Assembly (NCBI GenBank): GCA_016716525.1
Contig: JADJWE010000004.1
Span: 520,512-584,511, forward strand
DNA: 64,000 bases
Reading direction: 5' to 3'
DNA from: Candidatus Flexicrinis affinis
GTDB taxonomy: Bacteria > Chloroflexota > Anaerolineae > Aggregatilineales > Phototrophicaceae
This document shows, piece after piece, positions 1 through 8,768 of this stretch. Every line of letters begins with the position of its first letter. Position 1 is the first letter of the stretch. Under the pieces are notes generated by a model. The model saw only the letters and a program-made list of their open reading frames with translations. It had not been told where the DNA came from and ran no database searches. The position numbers were made by a program, and so were the translations under genes.

Positions 1-19
1 TTGCCTACAGGATTCCTGA

Positions 20-1090
20 ATGTTTGACAATCCGTCCAATGTGACTACCGACGCCAAACAGCAGCTCATTCAGATGGTCAACGATGAGCTGGGGAACCTG
101 AAGCGGCGAATCAACGAGATCAAGTCGCAGATCGCTACACAGCAGACGATGGTCGACCGCGAAGAGCAGCGCAATACCGACATTGCGGCTGGTCTGGTGG
201 CCATGCGTCAAAACATCGACACGACCCCCCGTGAAGACATCCGCGACCGCTACGATTCCGCCATGGAAGCCCGCCAGCGGCTGGCGACCATGCGCGGCCA
301 GCTTGAGCGGTTTCAGGCTGGGTTGGAGTTGATGAACGGTCAGCTCACACTGCTGCAGACCATCGCAGGGCGCATCAGTGGGGTTGACATTTCCGCGGAA
401 GACCTCGACAGCGACAGCGGCGCGAAAGCGGCGGTCGTCAGCATCAAGCGCATCGTCGAAGCGCAGGAGCAGGAACGTCAGCGCCTTGCCCGTCAGATGC
501 ACGACGGCCCAGCCCAGTCGCTGACGAACTTTATCTTGCAGGCGGACATTTGCAGCCGTGAGTTCGACCGCGATCCCGAACGTGCGGCCGACGAGCTCGG
601 CAACCTCAAGGATTCGGCCAAGTCGACCCTGAGCAAAGTGCGCGACTTTATTTTCGACCTGCGCCCGATGATGCTGGACGACCTCGGCCTGCTGCCGACG
701 CTCAAGCGCTATACATCGCGCTTCAAGGACCGCAGCGACCTCGAGATCGAGTTTGATGTCGTGGGCGAAGAACGGCGCTTGGAAGATTACCGCCAGATCC
801 TGATCTTCCGCGGAATTCAGGAACTCATCGTCCACGCCCGCGACTACGCCAGCGCATCGAACGTGAAGGTGCGCATGGACATCACCGGCGACCCGATCAA
901 GGTGCTGGTCGAGGACGATGGTCGCGGCTTCGACACGTTGGTCATGGAAGCCGGCGACGAAAGCAAGATGACCGCGCGCATGCGCGATCTCATCACCATG
1001 CGCGACAAGTTCGAGCTGGTGCGCGGCACCGTTTTGGTCCAAAGCAGCGAGGAAGGCACGCAGGTGCGTCTGGAGCTGCCTGCAGGTTAG
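20..1090 (+). CDS. DegS/NarL-type sensor histidine kinase (cytoplasmic, degenerate N-box)
   Basis: A 356-residue cytoplasmic kinase with no membrane segment. The first 130 residues are heptad-like and probably coiled coil. The HisKA_3 dimerisation motif MHDGPAQSL places the phospho-acceptor at His161. A HATPase_c domain follows, with a recognisable G1 box (VEDDGRGFD). In the N-box, Glu268 is kept but the asparagine expected four residues later is His272, so ATP/Mg binding may be impaired. AGGA at 9-12 supports the ATG at 20. The gene ends 84 bp before cpaB, and the only receiver domain in the window is on the nearby TadZ protein, which suggests a partnership. Family assignment is strong; the partner is inference. 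Confidence 0.88.
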   Translation: MFDNPSNVTTDAKQQLIQMVNDELGNLKRRINEIKSQIATQQTMVDREEQRNTDIAAGLVAMRQNIDTTPREDIRDRYDSAMEARQRLATMRGQLERFQAGLELMNGQLTLLQTIAGRISGVDISAEDLDSDSGAKAAVVSIKRIVEAQEQERQRLARQMHDGPAQSLTNFILQADICSREFDRDPERAADELGNLKDSAKSTLSKVRDFIFDLRPMMLDDLGLLPTLKRYTSRFKDRSDLEIEFDVVGEERRLEDYRQILIFRGIQELIVHARDYASASNVKVRMDITGDPIKVLVEDDGRGFDTLVMEAGDESKMTARMRDLITMRDKFELVRGTVLVQSSEEGTQVRLELPAG

Positions 1091-1110
1091 TTCTTTTGCA
1101 ACACGTTTTT

Positions 1111-1139
1111 TTGGTCTTGGGGGACGGGCGCGCTATAGT
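1111..1139 (+). promoter_or_regulatory. Sigma-70-type promoter upstream of cpaB
   Basis: TTGGTC at 1111-1116 and TATAGT at 1134-1139 are separated by exactly 17 bp. The start codon of cpaB follows 35 bp later with a GGGGAGG ribosome binding site. This suggests the pilus genes can be transcribed separately from the kinase. Confidence 0.6.
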
Positions 1140-1174
1140 GTAGTCGCTACGCGCCCACGTATGGGGAGGCATGG

Positions 1175-2377
1175 ATGAGCAGACGCATCATTTTCGTTCT
1201 GGCGCTCTTGATTGTCGCAGCAGGCGCAATCGCTGCGTTCGTGATCAGCCGCCAGAACCAACCGACAACGCCGCAGGTCACGGTTGGTCCGGGCACGCCG
1301 ACAGTCGTCGCGCAGCAGCCCGGCAGCACGCCGCAAGCGACAATTACGCCGATGCCCACCCCTCTGCCGACCATTGACATCGTGGTCGCGGTGCAGAAGA
1401 TCAACCGCGGTCAACTCATCACCGCCGACGTTGTCGGTTACCGCACATGGCCCGAGCCGTATGCCCCGTTGAGCGCGATCACCGATATCGAATTGGTCAT
1501 CGGCGCCATTTCCCGCTACGACATCGAACGTGAGTCGCCGGTCAAGACCAGCGACCTGACCGACAACCTCGCCGACCTCGGCGCTACCGGTTCCGACGCT
1601 GCGGCCGTTATTCCTGCCGGCTCGCGTATGGTCGCGCTGCCGATGGACCGCCTGACCAGCGCCGCTTATGCGCTGCAGCCCGGCGATCGTGTAGACATCA
1701 TCACGTCGCTGCTGTTCCTCGACATCGACGAGGAATTCCAGTCTGCCCTGCCAAACGACATCCGCATCATCTCGGTTGAGGCGGTCGAGAACGGCGGCGT
1801 GCGCTATCAAGTGCTGGCCCCGGTCGACGGCCGTACGGACTCGCTGCCCGTGCCGCTTGGCAACGTCGGCATCTCGCAGCTTCCGGTGATTATCGCCCCC
1901 AGCGAAGACCCGCGCCCGCGCCTCGTCACGCAGATGACCATTCAGGACGCGTTGGTCGTGAACGTTGGCGACTTCCCGCGCAATGGCCGTTTGTTCCGCG
2001 CCAGCAGCGCCGAAGCGCCTGCGGCGGCCCCCACCGCTGCGCCGGCCCCGATCGGCGGCACGAACGCGACCCCGACCCCGCTCCCGCCGCGCCCGGACAT
2101 CGTCGCGATTGCCGTGTCGCCGCAGGAAGCCGTCGTTCTGGCGTACTACGTCGAGGCGAAGATCCCCATCACCTTCGCGCTGCGCCCGGCCAATGAAACC
2201 GGTATCGCCAGCGTGCGGCAGGTCGACCTCGACTACATTATGGATCAGTACCGTATCGTGCTGCCGCGTAAGCTGCCATACTCGATCGAACCGGCCATCC
2301 GTTCGATCCGCCAGCTCGTCGCGTCGAACACCATCAGCCTACGCGACACGGTCACCACCGCACCCACGACGCCGTAA
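1175..2377 (+). CDS. cpaB: Flp/Tad pilus assembly protein CpaB (RcpC)
   Basis: A 400-residue protein with one N-terminal membrane segment (about residues 4-24) and then a Pro/Thr-rich linker (about 28-65). A SAF domain follows (IVVAVQKINRGQLITADVV...), then the RcpC/CpaB body. In other Tad systems CpaB/RcpC sits outside the cytoplasmic membrane with the secretion channel. A second low-complexity Ala/Pro/Thr stretch lies near residues 287-310. A GGGGAGG ribosome binding site lies 5 bp before the ATG. It is the first gene of a cpaB-tadZ-tadA run, and a strong terminator follows it, so tadZ probably has its own promoter. Confidence 0.85.
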   Translation: MSRRIIFVLALLIVAAGAIAAFVISRQNQPTTPQVTVGPGTPTVVAQQPGSTPQATITPMPTPLPTIDIVVAVQKINRGQLITADVVGYRTWPEPYAPLSAITDIELVIGAISRYDIERESPVKTSDLTDNLADLGATGSDAAAVIPAGSRMVALPMDRLTSAAYALQPGDRVDIITSLLFLDIDEEFQSALPNDIRIISVEAVENGGVRYQVLAPVDGRTDSLPVPLGNVGISQLPVIIAPSEDPRPRLVTQMTIQDALVVNVGDFPRNGRLFRASSAEAPAAAPTAAPAPIGGTNATPTPLPPRPDIVAIAVSPQEAVVLAYYVEAKIPITFALRPANETGIASVRQVDLDYIMDQYRIVLPRKLPYSIEPAIRSIRQLVASNTISLRDTVTTAPTTP

Positions 2378-2401
2378 CGCACAGCGCGTCTCAGATATCT
2401 G

Positions 2402-2445
2402 CCGCCGGGTTGAGTTTGCGAATTCAACTCGGCGGTTTCTTTTTT
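2402..2445 (+). terminator. Rho-independent terminator after cpaB
   Basis: A 12-bp stem (left arm 2402-2413, right arm 2424-2435, one G-T pair) with a 10-base loop is followed directly by a ten-base tract with nine T (TTTCTTTTTT). This is the best intrinsic terminator on the plus strand of the window. Confidence 0.85.
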
Positions 2446-2557
2446 GCGGTATGATTGTCGCAACTCGCCAATGTGTCTAAACTCAACACGATCCGATTTC
2501 GGATACAATTAGGCGCAGAACCCACACTTCCGTACGCAGCAGGAGAACACCAAGCCT

Positions 2558-3892
2558 ATGAGTTCCAATGCCAAGGGCTCGGGAGAATCAAAACTGCAGC
2601 AGATCACGATTCTGCTCGTGGATGACATCCCCGAGACCCGCGAAAACATCAAGAAGCTGCTTGCGTTCGAGAGCGACATGAAGGTGGTTGGGGTTGCCAG
2701 CAACGGCCGTGAAGGGCTGGATCAGGCGCAGCTGCTCAAGCCGAACATCATCATCATGGACATCAACATGCCGGACATGGACGGCCTGCAAGCCACGTCC
2801 ATGATCAACAAGAGCGTGCCGCAGTCCGCCGTGATTATGATGTCGGTCCAAGACGACGCCGACTACATGCGCCGCGCGATGCTGGCCGGCGCGCGTGACT
2901 TCCTTGCCAAGCCGGTCAACATCGACGACCTGACCAACACGATCCGCACGGTCTATAAGAACCACGAGCCGATCCGCAAGCAGTACGAGATGTCGTCGGC
3001 TATGACGCCGGCCGATGCGGCGCGTGTGGCGGCAGCGCTCGAAACGGGCATCGGCGAACGCGCCGGTCACATCATCGTGGTGTACAGCCCGCAGGGCGGC
3101 GTCGGCATTACCACCATCGCCACCGGCCTCGCCACCAGCCTGATGAAGAAAGGCGTGCGCGTGCTGTTGGTCGACGCCGACTTGCAGTTCGGGGACGTCG
3201 CCACGTTCCTCGCCATTCAGTCGCAAATCTCGACGGTGGAGATGGCGCAGGACGCCGACGACCTCGACCCCGAGCACTTCGACAACGTCGTGGCGACTCA
3301 TCCGAGCGGCCTCAAGGTGCTGATCGCGCCACAGCGGCCTGAAATGGCCGAGGAGCTGTACAAACGCCCCAACGTGGTTGCTCAGATCGTCTCTAAGGTG
3401 CGCAACAACTACGACTACATCGTGGTCGATACGTCGCACGCGCTGAATGACGTGAATCTGGCGCTGATGGATGTCGCGCACAAGATCGTGCTGGTCACCA
3501 CGCCGTCGCTGCCGTCGATCAAGAACACCAAGTTCGTTCTCGACTTGTTCGACAAGCTCGAATACGACCCGCTGCGCACCATGCTGGTACTTAATAAAGT
3601 CTACTCCGAGCGCGACCGCCGCGGTGCGACGTTGGCACGCGACCGGATCGAGCAGTTTCTGAAGCGGCCGGTCGGCGTCGAAATCCCGGTCGTCGACGAA
3701 CGTATGATCATGGCCGCAATTCTCAAGGGCGTACCGGTAACACTGGCCGAGCGTGATCGCAGCAAGCCGCCGGTCAAGCAGTTGTACGACATGGCCAAAG
3801 TTCTGGAAGATACGTTGAGCGGCGAGGGCGCGCCAGTGCTGGCCGACCTCAAGGACGAGAAGAAGAGCGGCGGCCTGTTCCGCCGAACCTAG
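2558..3892 (+). CDS. Receiver-domain TadZ/CpaE pilus localisation ATPase
   Basis: A 444-residue fusion. Residues 15-135 are a complete CheY-like receiver: acidic pair Asp22/Asp23, phospho-acceptor Asp68 (MDINMPDMDG), Ser96 and Lys118. Residues 170-425 are a MinD/ParA-type domain of the CpaE/TadZ family, which places the Tad machine in the cell. Its Walker A-like loop reads SPQGGVGITT (177-186). Both lysines of the deviant Walker A are absent (Gln179 and Ile184), so ordinary ATP hydrolysis is doubtful. The VDADLQFGD motif is kept. A possible -10 (TACAAT, 2504-2509) lies upstream, without a convincing -35. tadA follows after 71 bp. Confidence 0.87.
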   Translation: MSSNAKGSGESKLQQITILLVDDIPETRENIKKLLAFESDMKVVGVASNGREGLDQAQLLKPNIIIMDINMPDMDGLQATSMINKSVPQSAVIMMSVQDDADYMRRAMLAGARDFLAKPVNIDDLTNTIRTVYKNHEPIRKQYEMSSAMTPADAARVAAALETGIGERAGHIIVVYSPQGGVGITTIATGLATSLMKKGVRVLLVDADLQFGDVATFLAIQSQISTVEMAQDADDLDPEHFDNVVATHPSGLKVLIAPQRPEMAEELYKRPNVVAQIVSKVRNNYDYIVVDTSHALNDVNLALMDVAHKIVLVTTPSLPSIKNTKFVLDLFDKLEYDPLRTMLVLNKVYSERDRRGATLARDRIEQFLKRPVGVEIPVVDERMIMAAILKGVPVTLAERDRSKPPVKQLYDMAKVLEDTLSGEGAPVLADLKDEKKSGGLFRRT

Positions 3893-3963
3893 ACGCGAAC
3901 CGATAGGCAGGTTCAGTTTCGAAAACGCGGAGTCCATCCGCAGAGTGGTGAGGTTTAAGCACA

Positions 3964-5379
3964 ATGTCGTTACTTGAGCGCATCAACACTAAAGGTGGCG
4001 GCGGCACCCCTGAACAGCCCGGGCAGGGCGGGCAAGGCGGGCAAGGCGGCGGTGAAGTTCAGCGCCGTCCGGTAGTACCCCAACAGCGCCCCGGCGATCC
4101 CAACCGCGCCAAAGCGGAAGGCACGCAGGCCGACCTCAAGGTTCGCGTGCAGAACAAGCTGCTGGCCGAAATGGATCAGCTCGACAAGCAGCGCCCCAAC
4201 GAGATTCGCTCTCACATCGAGGAACTGTTTAACGCCATCCTCGCCGAAGAGAGTATGGTGCTCAGCCGCAGCGAACGCCAGCGCCTGTTCGAGGCGATTG
4301 TCGCGGACATCCTCGGCTTCGGCCCCATCCAGCCGCTGCTCGCCGACGACACGATCACGGAAGTGATGGTCAACGGTCCCAAGAACGTGTTCGTGGAGCG
4401 CAAAGGCAACGTCGCACGTGCGCCGGTGGCCTTTGACGACGACGATCACGTCCTGCGTGTGATCGACCGTATCGTGGCGCCGCTTGGCCGCCGTGTCGAT
4501 GAAAGCTCGCCGTACGTCGACGCGCGTCTTCCGGACGGCTCGCGCGTAAACGTCGTTATCCGTCCCCTGGCGCTGAACGGCCCGACGATCACCATTCGTA
4601 AGTTTTCCAAACAGCCGCTGACCTATCAGGACTTGATTCGCTTCGGCTCGATGACGCCTGAGATCGCGGAATTCCTGCGCGGCAGCGTCATCGCCGCCCT
4701 GAACGTTATCGTGAGCGGCGGTACGGGCTCAGGCAAGACGACTCTGTTGAACGTGCTCTCAGGTTTCATCCCCGGCCACGAGCGCATCATCACGGTCGAG
4801 AACGCGGCCGAGCTTCAGCTCCAGCAGGAGCACGTCGTCACGTTGGAAAGCCGCCCGGCCAACATTGAAGGCAAGGGTGAAATCACCATTCAGGATCTGG
4901 TCGTCAACTGCTTGCGTATGCGCCCCGACCGCATTGTCGTCGGAGAGTGCCGTTCCGGCGAAGCCCTCGACATGCTTCAGGCCATGAACACCGGCCACGA
5001 CGGATCGCTCACCACGCTGCATGCCAACAGCCCGCGCGACAGCATCAGCCGTCTCGAGGTGATGTGCCTGATGGCCGGTATGGACCTGCCCGTGCGCGCC
5101 ATCCGTGAACAGATCGCCGGCGCAGTCGACATGATCGTGCAGCAAAGCCGCATGCGTGACGGCAGCCGCAAGATCACCCAAATCTCCGAAGTACAGGGTA
5201 TGGAAGGCGACATGATCACGATGTCCGACCTGTTCGAGTTCGAACAGATCGGCTTCGAGGCGGGCAAGATCATCGGCCGCATTCGCGCGACCGGCCTACG
5301 CCCGAAGTTCATGGATCGACTGGAAGATGCCGGCATCGTGCTGCCCCCGCAGATCTTCGGCACGGGCCAGCGCCGTTAG
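3964..5379 (+). CDS. tadA: Tad pilus secretion ATPase TadA/CpaF
   Basis: A 471-residue type II/IV secretion ATPase. A Gly/Gln-rich N-terminus (residues about 10-30, repeated GGQ units) precedes the CpaF N-terminal domain. The Walker A is SGGTGSGKTT with Lys258, followed by the Asp box and the His box (TGHDGSLTTLHANSPRD). In other bacteria this cytoplasmic hexamer powers extension, and often retraction, of Flp pili together with the TadB/TadC platform. Those partners are not next in line here but start at 10.1 kb after unrelated genes. Length and motifs are normal for the family. Confidence 0.93.
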   Translation: MSLLERINTKGGGGTPEQPGQGGQGGQGGGEVQRRPVVPQQRPGDPNRAKAEGTQADLKVRVQNKLLAEMDQLDKQRPNEIRSHIEELFNAILAEESMVLSRSERQRLFEAIVADILGFGPIQPLLADDTITEVMVNGPKNVFVERKGNVARAPVAFDDDDHVLRVIDRIVAPLGRRVDESSPYVDARLPDGSRVNVVIRPLALNGPTITIRKFSKQPLTYQDLIRFGSMTPEIAEFLRGSVIAALNVIVSGGTGSGKTTLLNVLSGFIPGHERIITVENAAELQLQQEHVVTLESRPANIEGKGEITIQDLVVNCLRMRPDRIVVGECRSGEALDMLQAMNTGHDGSLTTLHANSPRDSISRLEVMCLMAGMDLPVRAIREQIAGAVDMIVQQSRMRDGSRKITQISEVQGMEGDMITMSDLFEFEQIGFEAGKIIGRIRATGLRPKFMDRLEDAGIVLPPQIFGTGQRR

Positions 5380-5414
5380 GACCGCTTCTGCGTTTCCATA
5401 CATAACTTCTCAGG

Positions 5415-5440
5415 AAGGGCGGCTTGCGGGTCGCCCTTTG
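5415..5440 (+). terminator. Hairpin after tadA, possible terminator
   Basis: Arms AAGGGCG (5415-5421) and CGCCCTT (5432-5438) form a stem with a 10-base loop. Only three T follow, so termination is plausible but weak. Confidence 0.45.
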
Positions 5441-5460
5441 TCGTCACCGGAGAGGAATTT

Positions 5461-5597
5461 GGGGCGCTGCCCCAAGCCCTGCCAGAAGGCTTACGCCCTC
5501 TGGACTCCGAAATCCGCGAATGAGGCGCGCATGCGCGCCTCATTCGCAGGTATGGGGTCAAGGGGTGCAAACCACTTGCAAAGCGTTTGTGAAGGAG
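5461..5597 (+). repeat. Composite hairpin repeat, copy A, with 32-bp palindromic core
   Basis: The order is a GGGGCGCTGCCCC hairpin, then a CCAGA...TCTGG hairpin, then GGACTCC. Next comes a perfect 32-bp palindrome at 5516-5547 (outer arms GCGAATGAGG and CCTCATTCGC), then GGTATGGGGTCAAGGGGTGC and a tail TGTGAAGG. The same modules occur in reverse order and orientation at 38.8-39.0 kb (copy C) with a different core. The AAGGAG at 5592-5597 serves as ribosome binding site for the next gene. Confidence 0.75.
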
Positions 5598-5605
5598 CTT
5601 GAGCG

Positions 5606-6112
5606 ATGGATTTCGCGTATTGTGTCGAGCAGTTGACGATCAACGGGCAGACGATCGAGGCACTGTGCGCCTGCATTCCCGCCGATCACGCCCGCTGGAA
5701 GCCGGACGTCGATCAGTGGTCGATCCTCGAAGTAATGGGGCATCTCGTCGACGAGGAGCGCGAAGACTTCCACCCGTTCATCGTGGCGACGTTTCAGGGC
5801 CAGCCAAAAATCCCCCACGACCCGGGCATGTGGATCCTCGAGCGCGGCTACAACCAGCGCAATCTGGGCGAACTCGTGGCGCAGTTTGCGGACGAGCGGT
5901 GCAAGTCTTTGGAATGGCTTCGCACGCAAGCCGACGCCGATTGGGCGACCGCCGTTCCGTTCACGAAGTGGTTCGGCTTTCGCGCAGGCGACGTGCTGGC
6001 GTCGTGGGTCGCGCATGACCTGCTGCACATGCGCCAGTTGGTCGAACTCAAGTACGGCTATGTGGCCGTCGCACTGTCTGGCTACGACATCCAGTATGCC
6101 GGTGACTGGTGA
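5606..6112 (+). CDS. DinB-like four-helix metal-binding protein
   Basis: A 168-residue protein of the DinB/YfiT superfamily, small helical-bundle proteins that bind a divalent metal through three histidines. The ligands visible here are His46 (in MGHLVDEE) and His137/His141 (in AHDLLHMRQ). Several family members are thiol-dependent transferases; the substrate here cannot be read from the sequence. AAGGAG lies 8 bp before the ATG. It is followed by an AhpD-like gene 51 bp downstream, possibly in one transcript. Confidence 0.78.
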   Translation: MDFAYCVEQLTINGQTIEALCACIPADHARWKPDVDQWSILEVMGHLVDEEREDFHPFIVATFQGQPKIPHDPGMWILERGYNQRNLGELVAQFADERCKSLEWLRTQADADWATAVPFTKWFGFRAGDVLASWVAHDLLHMRQLVELKYGYVAVALSGYDIQYAGDW

Positions 6113-6163
6113 TTTTGCGCGACATCGCGATGACGACGGTCGGCGCAGGAAAGGAGGCTCACG

Positions 6164-6640
6164 GTGGCATCACGATTGGACTATGGCGCAGCAAGTCCCG
6201 GGGCGATCAAGGCGATGTATGCCTTGCAGCGGCACGTCGATGCCTGCGGCCTCGATCCGCTTCTGATCGAACTGGTCAAGGTCCGCGCCTCGCAAATCAA
6301 CGGCTGTGCATATTGCTTGGACATGCACGCGAAGGACGCGCGTGCGTTAGGTGAATCCGAACATCGGCTCTACGCGCTCAGCGCGTGGCGTGAGGCGCCT
6401 TTCTACACGGAGCGCGAACGTGCTGCGCTGGCATGGACCGAAGCGCTTACGTTGGTCGCTGAAGATCATGTTCCCGATGCCGTATATGAAGCCGTGCGTC
6501 CGCACTTCACGGATCAGGAGTTGGCCGATCTCACGCTGGCGATCGTCCTCATCAATGGATGGAATCGGTTCGCCGTGGCGTTTCGCAGCGAAGCCGGGCG
6601 GTATGTGTCGAGAAAGAAGCCGCTCATGCCGCGCGAGTAG
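6164..6640 (+). CDS. AhpD-like / carboxymuconolactone decarboxylase family protein
   Basis: A 158-residue protein with the redox motif C48-x2-C51-x3-H55 (NGCAYCLDMHAKDA) of the alkylhydroperoxidase AhpD core. The following EHRLYALSAWREAPFYTERERAALAW is typical of the small CMD family, usually annotated as peroxidase-like. The start is GTG at 6164, supported by AAAGGAGG at 6150-6157. Physiological substrate unknown. Confidence 0.82.
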   Translation: MASRLDYGAASPGAIKAMYALQRHVDACGLDPLLIELVKVRASQINGCAYCLDMHAKDARALGESEHRLYALSAWREAPFYTERERAALAWTEALTLVAEDHVPDAVYEAVRPHFTDQELADLTLAIVLINGWNRFAVAFRSEAGRYVSRKKPLMPRE

Positions 6641-6663
6641 GGACAAGCCCTGTGTTTGACGGG

Positions 6664-7305
6664 TTACCCCCGCGAGAAGACCGACAACTGCCACATCACG
6701 CCGTCGTGCTGCGCAATCTTGCGCAGGCCGTATGATTCAGCGATGGTGTCGACGGTCGCGCTGGGATGCACGAAATTGCGAAACGTCCGGCCTCTCAGCC
6801 GCCACCACAAATTCAGGAACGGGATCGCGATTTTGGCGAGCAAGATGTCGCGCGGATAGATGACACCGAGATAGCGGCGCGCCTTGGACGCCGCCGCGTT
6901 GACGAGCGCGGTCACGTCAGGGTAGCAGCAGATCACGCGATCGAGTGTCACGATGTCCACGTCAGCCACCTGATCGGCCAGCGAGACAAAGTCGCCAAAC
7001 AGGTACGTCGCATGATCGGCGTAACCGCGCCGTGTGGCCTCGTTGCGCGCGGCGCTGAGGTACGCACGTGAGGCGTCCACGCCGGTGACGTTCGTTACGC
7101 CTGCGGCGACCAGTTCGTGTTGAATCACACCGACGCCCCCGCCGATGTCCAACAGGCTGAGTCCGGTGACACCGGCGGCTTTCAGGATATCGAGCAGGCG
7201 CGCGGTCATCGGCGCAGGGCCGGACCGCCGGTAGTCGTCCAGATCGGCGCTGGCCGTCCCGGGATCGAAGATATCGTCAGCGTTCTCACAATGCGGGCAG
7301 CACAT
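6664..7305 (-). CDS. Class I SAM-dependent methyltransferase with N-terminal CxxC
   Basis: About 213 residues from the Met that precedes CCPHCEN; an ATG at 7350 would add 15 residues. A Cys-x2-Cys pair at the N-terminus resembles a small zinc knuckle. SAM-binding motif I is LLDIGGGVGVIQHEL and the acidic residue of motif II is in VTGVDAS. The C-terminal region (LLAKIAIPFLNLWWRLRGR) resembles Mg-protoporphyrin or ubiquinone-type methyltransferases, but no pathway neighbours are present, so the substrate is unknown. It is convergent with the AhpD-like gene. Confidence 0.75.
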   Translation of the reverse strand: MCCPHCENADDIFDPGTASADLDDYRRSGPAPMTARLLDILKAAGVTGLSLLDIGGGVGVIQHELVAAGVTNVTGVDASRAYLSAARNEATRRGYADHATYLFGDFVSLADQVADVDIVTLDRVICCYPDVTALVNAAASKARRYLGVIYPRDILLAKIAIPFLNLWWRLRGRTFRNFVHPSATVDTIAESYGLRKIAQHDGVMWQLSVFSRG

Positions 7306-7383
7306 ACGCGATCGCGGCCTCCTCTGCACGATCACCGGGGCGGCCCGCAAGCGCGAACGCCGCCCCGAACCCCAACCCTTGCC

Positions 7384-8616
7384 TTACTGTGCGGCGACCC
7401 ATGCCATCGTTTTGTGGGCCAGCTTGTCGAGCGCCTGAACGCTCATGAGGATGTGCTCCTCCTTGGTGTCTTCAATCTTGTTGTGCGATATGCCGTGCAG
7501 GCTCTGCGTAAACATCATCACGGTCGGCACGCCGGCGCGGGCGACCTCGGCGGCGTCATGCAGCGGGCCGCTTGGCAGGCGATGGGCGGTGCCGGTCACT
7601 TCGCGCACGGCCTCTTCGCAGAAGTCGAGCAGCTGCGGGTGGAACGGGATCGGGTGGATCTGCCAAAGCTTGCTCCACGTCACCTCGCACTTTTCTTCCT
7701 CGGCGAACCGCTGGGCAGCTTCGCGCGCTTCACGCCACATCGCCGCCAGCCCGTCGGCGTCCATGTGCCGTTGGTCGAGCGTGATGTCGCACTCGGCGAC
7801 GACCGACGTCACGATGCCCGGTCGCGTATCGACCCGGCCGCACGTGCACACCCCGCCATGCCGGTTGGCGATTTCGCGGATCACCAGCGCGAGTTTCGAC
7901 GCTGCTGCCAACGCATCACGGCGCTTGTGCATCGGCGTTGAGCCGGAGTGGGCCGCCTGACCGGTAAAGCGGAAACTGTGCCGTTCGACGCCAAACGTCC
8001 CCACGACGACGCCCAGCGCCTCGTCGCGGTCGAGCAGCACCGGACCTTGTTCGATGTGCAGCTCGAGGTAAGCCTTGGCATTCTTGAGCTGCTTGTGTGC
8101 GTCGAGGATGTTGTCGAGGCGGATGCCGTACTTGGCGATGGCGTCAGTGAGCAGGACGCCGTCTTTGTCCTTGAGCGCACGCAATTCGTCGGGCACCATC
8201 GTGCCGGATGCCGCGCTTGACCCGAACAGGCTGCGCCCGAAGCGCGCGCCTTCCTCGTCGGCCCAATCGACCAGACGCACCGTGACCGGCGGCTTGACGC
8301 CTGTCGCGACGATGTTGCGAATCACTTCCAGCCCGGCCAGCGTATTGAGGCATCCATCCAACCAACCGCCATTCGGCACGCTGTCGATATGGCCGCCGAT
8401 CAGCATCTCCTTGTCGGATTCGCCGCGCAAGGTCGCCCATAGGTTGCCGGCCTCATCGGTCTCGACCTCGACTGGAAGCTGCTCGAGCTTCGCTCGCAGC
8501 CACGCCCGGGCCTTTGCCCACGTCTCGGTAAACGCGACGCGCTGCGCCCCGTTCTCGTCGCCGGTCAGATTGCGCAGGTCTTTGAGTTCATCCAATGTGC
8601 GCTGTGGATTAAGCAT
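7384..8616 (-). CDS. M20-family Zn-dependent amidohydrolase (N-carbamoyl-amino-acid hydrolase/allantoate amidohydrolase type)
   Basis: A 410-residue enzyme. Metal-binding motifs are GGHIDSVPNGG, DEEGARFG and ELHIEQGPVLL, the set of the hydantoinase/carbamoylase branch of peptidase family M20. Such enzymes cleave N-carbamoyl amino acids, beta-ureidopropionate or allantoate. The usual DGxxG after the first metal motif reads DGCLN here. GGGAGAGAGGG lies just upstream of the ATG. No hydantoinase or allantoinase neighbour is present, so the substrate remains open. Confidence 0.82.
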   Translation of the reverse strand: MLNPQRTLDELKDLRNLTGDENGAQRVAFTETWAKARAWLRAKLEQLPVEVETDEAGNLWATLRGESDKEMLIGGHIDSVPNGGWLDGCLNTLAGLEVIRNIVATGVKPPVTVRLVDWADEEGARFGRSLFGSSAASGTMVPDELRALKDKDGVLLTDAIAKYGIRLDNILDAHKQLKNAKAYLELHIEQGPVLLDRDEALGVVVGTFGVERHSFRFTGQAAHSGSTPMHKRRDALAAASKLALVIREIANRHGGVCTCGRVDTRPGIVTSVVAECDITLDQRHMDADGLAAMWREAREAAQRFAEEEKCEVTWSKLWQIHPIPFHPQLLDFCEEAVREVTGTAHRLPSGPLHDAAEVARAGVPTVMMFTQSLHGISHNKIEDTKEEHILMSVQALDKLAHKTMAWVAAQ

Positions 8617-8701
8617 GAGACCCTCTCTCCCAGAGTTTCCAAACTGCTCTACGTATGAGGATAACGCACATAGTTACGCGTTAGCCATCACAGGCGGCGG
8701 A

Positions 8702-8730
8702 TTGCGAACAAACGTTCGGTTCGATATACT
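8702..8730 (+). promoter_or_regulatory. Sigma-70-type promoter for the YcaQ-family gene
   Basis: TTGCGA (8702-8707) and TATACT (8725-8730) with a 17-bp spacer, 38 bp before the ATG at 8769. Confidence 0.6.
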
Positions 8731-8768
8731 CGCCCGTCATCGTTCGCCATGGAGCGCGGGACCGAAAG

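Noticed and set aside
2588..3964. 458-codon minus-strand open frame over receiver-tadZ
   Set aside because: The plus-strand protein has clear motifs; the complement has none.
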